64,000 nt of DNA from Paraphaeosphaeria minitans (taxonomy: Eukaryota > Ascomycota > Dothideomycetes > Pleosporales > Didymosphaeriaceae): assembly GCA_015832175.1 (NCBI GenBank), contig WJXW01000011.1, positions 1,116,001 through 1,180,000 of the forward strand, given 5' to 3'. Position numbers and translations under genes: made by a program. The first letter of the stretch is position 1, and the number at the start of each line of letters is the position of its first letter. The notes under the pieces are model-generated. The model was given only the letters and a program-made list of their open reading frames with translations, ran no database searches and had not been told where the DNA came from. This document shows, piece by piece, positions 47,930-58,129 of this stretch.

Positions 47930-50900
47930 TTTTTCCTCTAATTCCTATTCTCTTTTTAATCTTTTCTTTCTTTTCTTTTTCTTTTCTTATTTCCTAGCTC
48001 TAAATTAATAATTCTAGATAGTTAATAGATTATTTCTCTACTTACTTACTCTTATTTTATAATTATTATACTTACATTTTATAAATTTAATAGCTTTTTA
48101 AATCTATTAAACTGCTAATAAGTAAGAGCCTTTATAAGGCTATCTACTAGTATTTTACTAGTTAAAAGATATTCTACTTAAAATAATTCTTTTATATACT
48201 CTTACTGTAACTATATATTCTAAATATCTATATAGTGTAGTTAAGTAGTAATTCTTTTGTTCTTTTTAATTACTAAATAAATAGTTTAAAGATTATTGTA
48301 ATAGACCTTCTATAAAGGTCCTAGATCTAGAGTAAGCTTAGTAAAGAATCTCTTAATTGCTATAGCTTCTTTACTTATATATTTAAGCACTAGAAGCTCT
48401 ACTTCTGTTATTAAAGTAGTAATTATATTCTATTAAGCTGCTTTTTATAAGATAGCTCCTCTAAATAATAGGATAATATATCTATAGAAAGATCGCCGTA
48501 ATATTAGATTATAAGCGAATAAGGCATCTCTATATATTAGCAGATTAGGTCTATTGTAGCTACTAAAGACTATAGCCTACTATCTAGTTTAATAGAGGTA
48601 AAGGATCACACAATTAATAGTAGTAAAGTGTTCTTTACTTAGATTTATTAGAAAGTGTAATAGCTTTAACACTGCAAAGGCTATATCTAGGCGTAGCATA
48701 ATCGCTATATAGAGAGCTAATCCTACCTCTTCTTAAAAGAGCTTTATTTATTAAGGAGTAGCTTCTCCTATGCTTAGAACAAGATCTTCTACTAATAGAG
48801 GTGTAGGAGGGAAGCTCCTAGAGTTTAAAAAGTTAAACTTTTTCGTAATCTTATTAATATAGGTATTATAGACTAGAGAAATTAATCTTGCTTCTCTGTC
48901 CCTAATTACTTAAACACCTAGGAACTACTCTACTAGTCCTTTTAATTTAATTTTATATTTGTTCGCAATCTTTTTCTAAAAATCTAGGGCTTCTTTCTCT
49001 TTACTCTTATAATAGAGAAGAAGAATATTATTAATATAAAATAGAATAATAATACTTTAATTACTATTAAAGAAAAGGTATAGCTCTTCTAGTAAAGCTA
49101 AGAGTCTATAAAATTGCAGTAATTCTGCAAATTCTTTATACTAAAGAAGTAGTAAATCTCTTAAGCTATATAAAGCTTAATTTAATCTTACATACTTTCC
49201 TAGCTTTTTAAAACTATTAGGTAATTTATAAGTTACTAGATTAGCAGCTATAATAAGAGTATTTAGAAACGCTCCTACTATATTTAATTATAAGATTTCT
49301 AGATTAAATTCTGCTACTAGAGCTACAGCTAATTAAAAAGATCTTACTACTAGGGTAGTAGTATAGGTAGAGTAGAGAGTATTCTTTTTCTAAAGATCTC
49401 TTTTTATAATAATTTAAGTTTTACACTTTTTAAAGTATCTATTTTAATTAAACTTATAGATAAAGACCTACTTTAAAGGGAGTAGTTGCTCTAACACCTC
49501 TAATTATTTAATCTCTGTCTAGGTACCTTTATCTTATAAAGTCAAGATCTCCTTATAAGCGGCAAGAAGGAATAGCTTCTTATATAAATAATTATAAAAG
49601 TGTTTCTATAGGGTTAGCTTTAGTATAAGCTTATCTCTATAACTCTAAGCTATATAAAACGCTCTAGGCGCCTTTCTAAGCATAAAAGCGAATACTATTA
49701 TATTTAGTGTAATATATTCTTCTTACTTAGACTAGGCCTCTACTACTCCTAGTATAAACGTGTGCTCTAATATTATATTAAGATTACTTTAAAGATAATT
49801 AGTAATTAGTGCATAAGCACCTAGCTTCTACCTACCCCCTAGCTAATTGTCCTAATTATTTTGCTTCCTTAATCTTTATAATAGCAGATAGTAATTTATT
49901 AGTTAGTTAATTTCTAGTGCTTTACCACAATTTCGCCTACTTATTCTGCTTACCTCTAGATAGATCTGCCTTTGCCTTTAGCGCGCTAGTAGGTTATCTA
50001 CTTTATCTAGCGTAATTAAGTTATCTACGCTAGGTTAATTAGTAACCTAATTAGTTTCTACTAATAAATAGGGTATTAAATCCCTAGATTCTAGTGGGCT
50101 AGCTCTCCTAGTAGTATTCTAGTGGCTACTAGATATCTCTTAATTACTTAACAGATTACCCCTAAAATCACCTAGCTCTAGTATCTAATTAGGGGTTATA
50201 AGTCCTATGCTTCCTTTTCTACTTAAGTAAATTCTTAGCTGCTAACTAGCTAAGCCTATAGCTTACTTAGTAGTAGGTACCTTAGGTTCTTAATTACTTA
50301 GCTAGCCTACTTTGCTTTTAATTACCTAAGGGTTACTTATAGGTCTAGTAGTGGTTCTTATATACTTGTTTATTTTAGGAAGAATATTAAGCGCGTCTTT
50401 ATACACTTCTTCTAGATTATTTAGCTCTCCTTCTTAGAGGCTTTCTACTATTTTTAACGCTTCTATCTTCAGAATAAATTATTCTTCTAATCCTTTATAA
50501 AATAAGGACTTATTAAACTTTACGTTTCGTGTGGTAATTACCTAATTAAGCTAGAGAATCTATATTTAGTAAATATTAGAAGCTTTATAGCCTACTAAGT
50601 ATCTAATATAGCCCCTAGGATTTACTTTAAATTCTCTTCTGTCTCGCCTAGCTGCACGCTCCTAATCTAAAGGGTAAGCTTAGCAGCTATAGGCGTAGAC
50701 AGTACTCTAGTTTAGACAAAAATTAGCTGTCCTATATTATGTTTTTACTAGTTTAAAATAACAAAAATATTGTCTAAACTAAGTATCTAACGTTTTATTA
50801 GGTAATTAATAGCCTAATACTAGACTAGGAATTATTCCTTAGAGCTAGTATGCCGCTTATATAATTTTAGGCTAGAGATTTAATAGTAGATTTACGCTTA

Positions 50901-53230
50901 TTCGCATTTTAATTACTTTTATTATAAGCTCCTAGCCTACTCTTTCTACAGCGCTATTAGGCTTATATATATAGGGCAGTAGTCTGCTAATTATTATCCC
51001 TTCCTAATTAGCCTAAAATTCGTACTAGGATTTCCCTCTCTATAGAAGTGTTTCTGTATTATTGTCCTAGTAGAGTTTTATAATTTAAAGCTTATATTTT
51101 GTATTAATAAGAGCTAAGAAATCCTACTACACTTTTATTATCTTAGAAAGCGTTTTTATTTTAAGATTAAAAACATAAGGTTTCTTACTAACATCTTTTT
51201 TAATTAGTAAAACCTAGTTTTCTCTATTTTAAGTAGTAGGCATATTAAATAAATCCTAAGATAATAAGTAAAATAGCCTAGGTAATTATTCTCTAGGTCT
51301 CCTAGAGATTACCTAGGTTATATATATAGTAGTATAGTGCTTGTAATCCTTTCTTAACATTCTAGTAATTTTTATACCTTAGGCTACAGTTACTAGAGCT
51401 TATAGAGCTCTACTTCCTACATACCCTACTTAAAGGTGCTAGAGGTCCTTAGAATCTAATCTCTTAATATTAACCTAGGATAATCCTTTAGTAGTTATAC
51501 TTATAATAATTAGACAAGAGTAGATTAGCTTATATTATAGAAAAGTAAAGTTATACTTATATCTTAGGTCTACTAAAATAACGCTTTATTCTAGACTTCT
51601 AATCCTAAGAGTGTAATCTAAACTAAAGTACTAAATCTTTACTTTCTTTAAAAGAGCTTCTAATACAATATTTATATAAAAGCTTTCTACTACTTTTACT
51701 CCTTAGAGCAGTAGATCTTCTATAAATCTCTTATTTTTCCTATATAAAGCGTTCTTAATTAGTCTATTACTAATTCTTAAAATTAGGAGGCTTTATATAC
51801 CTACCTCCACACTCTTGTTTAATAATTAAAACGTCCTAGGAATAAGTCTTTTATAATTATTAACTAGGTAAACTGCTACAGCACTATCTAGTATCGTACA
51901 TTCTAACAGAGGATAAGTGTTAGAATATAGAGTAGAGTAGACACCTAATGCTCTATTATCTATAGGCAGATTAAATAGGTTTAGTAGAGTAGTAGCAATA
52001 CTACTAGGATACTTAATAGTCTTAGTAGAGGATTATTTCTTATTCTATTCTACCTTTATAATCGCATTACAAAGGTTTAACCACTTAGGCTACTTAAGTT
52101 AATTAAGAATCTCTAATTTTTCTTTATTAGTAGGATTAAATAACAATATTCTATTCTAGGGTAATCTAGCTATTACAGTTTAAAGTCTTTAGCACTCTAT
52201 TAGTTTCTACCTATAAGCATAGAGCTTATAGGGATAGTTTGGTTATTTCTTTGTCTAATTAGACAAACTAGAACTATTAGAGTTAGTAGATTATCTTAAT
52301 AATCTATTAAAAGTGGCGAATACCCTACTTGTTTTATTAGAACTAGATTAGATTAAATACTCCTAGATAAGCGCCAAAAATACCTTCCCTAGATTGTCTA
52401 GCGTGATCTAATTCTGTCCTAGCGTCTTATCCTAGATTAGCTGTTAGTTTATTAATTAGGCCTAATCTAGTGCTATACGCGCGGTAATTATATCTAGGAA
52501 ATCTTAGGTAGTAAGCAGTCTACTAATTTCGCTAATTAAATAGGTTTTCGCTTTTTAATAGAGGAGCTGCCACTCTTTAAACTAGGTCTTAGGACTTTGT
52601 CTTGCCTACTTAGCCTTCTTAAGATAAGTGTAGTATAAAACTTAAATATTATTCTATATAGCTCTTTTATTTAGTGCAAGATCTTCCTTTAAGAGTTAAA
52701 TTAGAGACTAAAGCGTAGTTTAGCGTGTATTAACTAGAGTAATTATAGCAGGAGTAAGCAGATTAGGCGATACTATAGCGTTTACCTAAGTCTAGAGATT
52801 CTGTATCTTAGTATAGTCTACTTGCTAGTCTAAAACTGCTACTCTATATTCTGCTATTTATAAAAAAAAGCTTTCCTTATTTATTTTATACTTAGTAAGC
52901 TCTGCTTTGTATAATTAAATACTTACTATAGAGGCTGTATCTATAATTAGTAATAGTTTCTATAGGAGCGGAGGTTATTCTAGCTTTACATAATTAATTG
53001 CTAGAGCGTTAATCGCCTCTAGGTTAATTTAGTTCTAGATTCCTTTTAAGTTTACTTAGAAATAAAGCTAGATAAACTAGTAGGGCTAGCTAGCGCAATT
53101 AATAAGCTATACTTCTACTATTTTAATAATTTTTGTAATTAGAAATAGAGGGGTTGTATTATAGAGAGGTTCTAAATAGAGTGTTGTATAATAATTCAAG
53201 TATTACTAAGTAGGTAGGGAGAATCGTCCT
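47930..53230 (-). pseudogene. Copia-2 gag-pol polyprotein remnant (F3)
   Basis: Collinear with F2 35030-40210 in reverse complement: RNase H about 48100-48700, RT about 48800-49440, integrase about 50800-51500, protease near 51890, gag about 52200-53150. RT catalytic Asp pair is lost as in F2. Primer-binding site at 53232-53255 beside the 5-prime LTR. Confidence 0.82.
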
Positions 53231-53255
53231 ACGTTCTAAGCGCTAGGCTTATAAC

Positions 53256-53450
53256 TATTGTAGTAAAAAGGGCTTAAACTATTATAGGATATTTAGGAGC
53301 AGAGTTGTAAAGAATATAAAGAGCTAATTGTAGGAAAGGATGCCAAAAGGGTAGACTATATACAAAAGAAACGAGCCTCTTGGCAAGAATCCTGTGATCT
53401 GAATTAGTGGATCCAGAAAGAATCACGGAAGTGAGTGTTTTACTTTAACA
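53256..53450 (-). repeat. Copia-2 5-prime LTR of F3
   Basis: Outer half near-unmutated (TCACGGAAGTGAGTG); inner half converted (TATTGTAG instead of TGTTGTGG). Confidence 0.95.
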
Positions 53451-53455
53451 GTAAT

Positions 53456-54097
53456 TAGGGCGCCTATTTATTACTTTTAGCACCTATAAGTATTAGCTAT
53501 AGCGTATATATAGTAGGCAACTCTAGATATACTAAGTTATAGTTTCTATAATTACTCTTAACATAATAGTTATAGCGCTTATTCTTATTTTTTATATAGT
53601 CCTTAAGGAGCTTTGCTAAGTTCTATACGCAGTGTATATAAGTTATAAGCACTATATTATAGTCTACGCGCTTAGTATCTTTACTAAATGCAAAGGTAGT
53701 AGCACTATATAAGTTAGACTTCTTAATATACTTAAGTACTAGGTAGCATAGTATCTTAAATAATTAAGGAGGTTATTTAAAGGTTAAGCGCTTTATTTAT
53801 ACTAAAAATATAGTAGTTATATATTATATAGGTAGAGAGCACATAAAGATTAAAATAATATTAAAACTATATAGCTCTACTACCCTATATTATAAAAGGC
53901 TACAGTAAATAGAAAGCGTAGAAGCCTTATAATACATAACACGCGCGATGCGTTTATAACACGCACTATTTACTTATAACGCGCTATTATTACGTAGGCA
54001 ACGCACACTTTAATAAATACTTTTTTTTTACTATAAAATAAGGTTCTTATGAAGGCTATAGCATACTGTAGAGGACTGTAGCTAGAGGGGGAGGTTC
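53456..54097 (-). pseudogene. Antisense frame in Gypsy-2 3-prime region (element C)
   Basis: Minus-strand counterpart of element B 10764-11330, opposite to C pol. From 54021 downward it stays in register with B over 441 bases. It reads RCLRNNSAL, VNSAC, later KRVDYNIVL and NKRYNYYVKSN. The last 76 bases before the LTR (54022-54097) are upstream of the frame. The rest of the frame lies beyond F3, at 46126 downward. Confidence 0.45.
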
Positions 54098-54312
54098 TGT
54101 AATAAGTAGATTACAATATTATTGTGGTGTTATAGTATCTAGCGCTAAGGCTTTATAGAGGGCCTGTGCGCTAAGTAAGCTAGCTACGTAAAACCTATAC
54201 TACGCCCTAACTCTACATAAGATAAGTATTATTCTATTAATATTACTAAGTTATCCTTTTACTGTTCTTCCTAGTGTGAAGTAAGTACTATTGCCTATAA
54301 CTAGACCTTACA
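54098..54312 (+). repeat. Gypsy-2 3-prime LTR of element C (215 bp)
   Basis: TGTAATA to CCTTACA; the direction is opposite to element B LTRs. TATAT follows at 54313-54317. Confidence 0.9.
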
Positions 54313-54857
54313 TATATACACTATAAGCGCACCTTTAAAACTAAAAGAAAAATACCTACCTAGAAGTACTTTAAGCAGTTTATATTTAACTTACTTTTAG
54401 AACTAGTAAATTACAGCTTAGAAGTAGCTACAGTGTATACTTAGGTAATATAAAAAAATAAACTATGTACTACTTTATAACCTACTTTAATATCTTTGAA
54501 AATTAGGTTACACTTTACACTAAAAAGTAAAAAGTATAGCACTTTTTTTCTAAGCTTAAAGCTAAGCTATAGAAGGTAATTACTAACTACTATTAGCTAC
54601 CTATAACTAGGAAAGACCTTATCACTTTAGCCTCTACGCTTAACCGAAACCGACGCTACACACCTACAACGTAGAAATTAAGCCTACGTTATATATTAAA
54701 AAAATCTAAGAATACTACGCTAAACTACTAATATCTAAAAATAGTAGCAAAACCTAGTCTAAAAAAAGTCCCACCTACTATAAGTGCTATAAAACTAGCT
54801 ACTATACTAATAAATATATAAGTAGTAATTATAATTAGATTCCTGTATAAGTAAATT
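54313..54857 (+). pseudogene. Gypsy-2 gag fragment (element G)
   Basis: Plus-strand gag matching reverse complement of element B 16100-16640. The zinc knuckle at about 54776-54822 reads YYKCYKTSYYTNKY, a C-x2-C-x4-H-x4-C box with one Cys left and the His and other Cys turned to Tyr. G is the outermost element seen: C is inserted at its left and F4 at AAATT (54853-54857) on its right. Its remaining parts are outside the window. Confidence 0.75.
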
Positions 54858-55051
54858 TGTTGTGGTAAAAAGGGCTTGAACTATTACAGGATATTCAGGA
54901 GCAGAGTTATAAAGAATACAAATAGCTAATTGTAGGAAAGGATACCGAAAGGGCAGACTATATACAAAAGAAACGAGCCTCTTAGTAAGAATCCTGTAAT
55001 ATAAATTAGTAGATCTAGAAAGAATTATAAAAGTAAGTATTTACTTTAACA
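54858..55051 (-). repeat. Copia-2 3-prime LTR of F4 (194 bp)
   Basis: One base shorter than the others (GTATTTAC for GTGTTTTAC). Outer end little mutated. Confidence 0.92.
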
Positions 55052-55106
55052 CACCCCCTAGGTAATCGCTTAAAGTAGATTACTTATCTTAAGAAGTAAT
55101 CTTTAA

Positions 55107-55322
55107 TTGTCTAAATCCTTCCTAAAGATCTTTAAAAAACTATCTAAAGGCTATTTAAAGATTAAAAAACTATTAAGAATTATTCTTCTAAATCTCTTTA
55201 TCTTAAGAACAGCGATTCTATCACCCCCTATTTATTATAATAGCAAAATAATTGCTATTTATGTTTTAAATTACAAATCCTATTATAAAATATGTCTAGA
55301 ATCTCTTCTTTTAGTAGGTTAG
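55107..55322 (+). other. 71-codon antisense open frame (F4 copy)
   Basis: Same frame as F1 and F3, open from TTG to stop. Confidence 0.3.
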
Positions 55323-55725
55323 GAGCTTATAAGCGTAGCATAAAGGCCTAGAGCGTAAACGCTTTTATTCTGCTACTCTTTTTACTTACTTCTTATTAAC
55401 TATAAGGTAATTTCCCCGCTCTTACTAGCCAGTAAGTACAATAGGCAGGCGCGTTTTAATTAGAAAGGAGCAGTAGTAAAAGAACTAAGTAATAAAAAAG
55501 GAGCGTATTTAGCGCTTAATAAGTAGATAGGTAGTAGAGTATATAAGCCCTTTACTAGCGCTTAATCTTCTCTTTTTAATCCTTTACTTTTAACGCTTTA
55601 ACTTCCTATCTAATTTAAGCCTACTAGTTTAAGCCTTTAAATTCTACTATTTTATAGTAGATTCTTTTCTTCTAATTATTACCTTACGCTCTTTCTATTA
55701 TTTAGAGCTTTACTAACTCTTTTAG

Positions 55726-56601
55726 ATATCTAATAACTTAGCTAAAGCATACACAGTAAAGGCTGTAAAAGCTACTAAATAAAGCTTTTAATTCTCTTGC
55801 TAAGATCCTCTTACTTTTTCTACTCTACTAGCTTCTTCTACCTTAGCTTTAGGCCCCTAGCGATTACTTAGTGCTTTTAGATAAGTAAGCTACTTAGGCT
55901 ACTTAAAGGGAGCTTTAGTAAAAAAGAGTAATAGATACTACTATAATAACGTTTTAAGCTTAGGTAGGCGCTACTATACCTACTTTACTTACTTTTACAC
56001 TACTATATATAGAATTATCCTATTACTTTAACTAATTTTACTAATTATTTCTATAGCTAGCTACATATTTAGACTCTAGCTATAGATTTTATTTACTATT
56101 AACTATTAGAGGGTGCTAATATAAGCTTTTATTCTAAGATTCTTTCTAGATTTAGCTAATACTTTTTATAGAAGAGGCTAATTACTAAGCTATATAAAAA
56201 GGTTAAAGTAGCCTTATAAGCTCTTCCTCCTACTAGTAGTTAGAAAGAGTAAGCTTAGTATATAGCTACTATTCTACTCCTTCTTTTATAGCTAATCCTT
56301 AGTAGAGGATAAAGTAATTACCTTTTTACTCTACCTATTAAGGAGCAGCGTAGTCGCAGCTAATATACTAATTAAAATAGCTAGATAAGTAGCTTATTAG
56401 CTCTAAAGTAGAGTAAAGGCTAGGTAAGTGCTTCTCTTTCTACTAATTAAAAAAGGGGAGAGTAGGGTAAGGAATTACCTATTACTAATTAAAGGAGGGG
56501 AGGCTAGAGTAAGCTATTACCTACTACTAACTAAAGTAGAGGTAGAGGAGGTAAATAGGGTAAGGAATTACCTACTATAAAGAAGAGGAAAAAAGGAGAA
56601 T
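55726..56601 (+). pseudogene. Antisense frame in Copia-2 long form (F4), broken
   Basis: Corresponds to F1 31910 onward; TATATAAG lies upstream at 55540-55547. H interrupts it at 56601 and it continues at 63800. Counting across the join, this copy is 50 bases longer than F1 and F3 to the same landmark, so phase is lost, probably through an extra short tandem unit near 56450-56580. Confidence 0.4.
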
Positions 56602-56839
56602 TATTAGTTTGGCTTAATCTGCAATTAAGCATTTAAGGGTTAATAGTATACTATTATACAAAGGGTAAGAAGTAGGTTTAATTAATTACGTCTAGTCTAT
56701 TGTACAAAGGGGCACTAAGGGCTTTATAAAGTCTCTGCCTCTTAGCGCTAACCTAAGTAGTAGGTCCTTATGCGGGTCCCTATAGGTAGGCAGGCCCCTA
56801 CTTCACCTAGTGCTACTTATACAATAAACTATATAGACA
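56602..56839 (-). repeat. Copia-1 3-prime LTR of H (238 bp)
   Basis: TATTAGTTT (ancestral TGTTAG) to TAGACA. Partner is 63556-63794. Confidence 0.94.
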
Positions 56840-57567
56840 CTAGTAACTTTTCTTTTGTGTAGTAGCCTATATCTATTATACGCTTCCCTTTCCTGTCCTT
56901 CTCTATTTATATAGTTAGCCTTCCCCCATTAAAACAGGTTATAGGGTAGGTGCGGTGTTACTATACAGTAGAGGTCCTATTTACACCTACTCTTATGCAA
57001 ATAGGTAGTAATAGCTAACCTACTTAGTTTTTACCTTACCCCTTTATATAGTAGCAGAGCTGCATTGCATAATAAGGCTCTTTCTAGACATGTGCCTTAT
57101 GCGTAAATAGAAAGTAGGGTGTTAAGTAATATAATGCTTAGCGCTAGGTCTTAGTAAGTAGATATAAAAGAATATTTTCTAGCTCCCCTAAACCCTCTCT
57201 CCTTTATCCTACTTTAATATATATATACCTTCCTCCCTTCTTACCTTATTCTTTTTAGTGTCCTAGTGTCTAGTAGCTAGTGCTCTATTACTAGTAAATG
57301 TGTATAGCTTTTTCGTATAATGCTAATTTTTAACAAGATACACATATACACACACACTTACTATTATATAATAGCTAATAATACTATTAGTCTATTAGGC
57401 ACTAGTGCCCTTACTGCTAGTGTCTTTGTGCTAGTTATTATAGGCTAGACTAGATCGCGTATCTAGATTAACCTCCCTACTAGTTCGCCTAGTATAAGGG
57501 CCTTTATATAGAGCCTAGCAGTAGATATATAATAAATCCTCTAAAGCATCTTTGTTTTTATTATACA
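56840..57567 (+). promoter_or_regulatory. Copia-1 3-prime region upstream of antisense frame
   Basis: No pol coding seen. A CT-rich stretch with TATATATATACC at about 57219-57230 lies about 340 bases before the antisense ATG, facing it. CA-rich and AC-repeat sequence (ACACATATACACACACAC) lies at about 57340-57358. The promoter role is inference. Confidence 0.35.
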
Positions 57568-57915
57568 ATGCTAACAAGTGTAGGACAAAGAGGCTAAGGT
57601 AGCCTAGATACTCTCCTAGGACATCGTCGTACAAATCCTAGTTAGCACGAACCTCTAGCAGTAGGCTGCTTACGTTGTACAACGTAAAGAATATTAGTAA
57701 GCAGTGCTTATCTAGTCGCGTAGCTAAGTTTAAAATAAACCTTATACTTACTTATATAGCACTACTAATGCTAGTAATTAGGTGTTCCTAGATTATCATG
57801 TAATCCCAGGTTACAAGTCTAGATTATACAGCGCCTACATATAAAAGTCGCACAGTGCTTATTATAAGCGTTATGTATAGGGGGGAGTAAATATCTTTAT
57901 CACACAAAAAGGTAG
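57568..57915 (+). pseudogene. Antisense CLRC-containing frame (Copia-1 element H)
   Basis: ATG at 57568-57570, TAG at 57913-57915, 116 codons opposite to pol, with about eleven internal TAA/TAG. It has fewer stops per codon than the neighbouring plus frame. Near codon 33 it reads AVGCLRCTT, a C-x2-C pair like those in the antisense frames of the other families; later possible Cys read Tyr. The last part (VPRLSCN, then CIGGSKYLYHTKR) has no known domain. H-prime does not cover this region, so there is no second copy to test phase. It could be a chance frame. Confidence 0.35.
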
Positions 57916-58120
57916 GTGGGCCTAGTCTTAAGATATCTAAATTATTAATATAGAAAATATATTCTTTAATATCTTTATACAATCTCCTGTAATATATTCC
58001 CTCTCTTATAATAAAACTATAATGTTAAATTAGTAGTAGGGCTTATACAGCCTAAAAATAAATGTGTCTGTGCGAAGTTGTAGCAAGTTAGACAGAAAAA
58101 AAAATTTTTTTTTTAAAAAT
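57916..58120. other. Copia-1 intervening sequence with A/T run
   Basis: Between the antisense frame and RNase H. It holds an A9-T10-A5-type run at about 58099-58116. Nothing else recognised. Confidence 0.5.
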
Positions 58121-58129
58121 AGTAAGTGA

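Larger units (their letters stand above)
46132..53450 (-). mobile_element. Copia-2 element F3, long form, uninterrupted
   Basis: 7319 bp on minus, LTRs 53256-53450 (5-prime) and 46132-46326 (3-prime), GTAAT at 46127-46131 and 53451-53455. It is the only complete long-form copy in the window and has no internal insertion. Confidence 0.95.
8361..54312 (+). mobile_element. Gypsy-2 element C, broken into pieces by four insertions
   Basis: One plus-strand chromovirus copy assembled from 8361-9919, 30275-31053, 44601-46131 and 53456-54312. Each join is exact when A, D (TAAGT), F1 (AAAGT) and F3 (GTAAT) are removed with one target-duplication copy, and the order matches the intact minus-strand copy B. 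Pieces in order: RT plus RNase H; integrase N-terminal part; integrase C-terminal part plus chromodomain plus 3-prime region; rest of the 3-prime region plus LTR. The 5-prime part lies left of the window. TATAT at 54313-54317 is the expected right target duplication in element G. Confidence 0.88.

Noticed and set aside
31054..56601. Very AT-rich block as mitochondrial or bacterial DNA
   Set aside because: Copia protein motifs, LTR pairs and RIP signature explain it.
57340..57358. AC-rich stretch as telomeric repeat
   Set aside because: Too short and not a telomere unit.
58099..58116. A/T run as a poly(A) tail of a LINE or processed copy
   Set aside because: It is inside Copia-1, between RNase H and the antisense frame, with no LINE sequence or target duplication.
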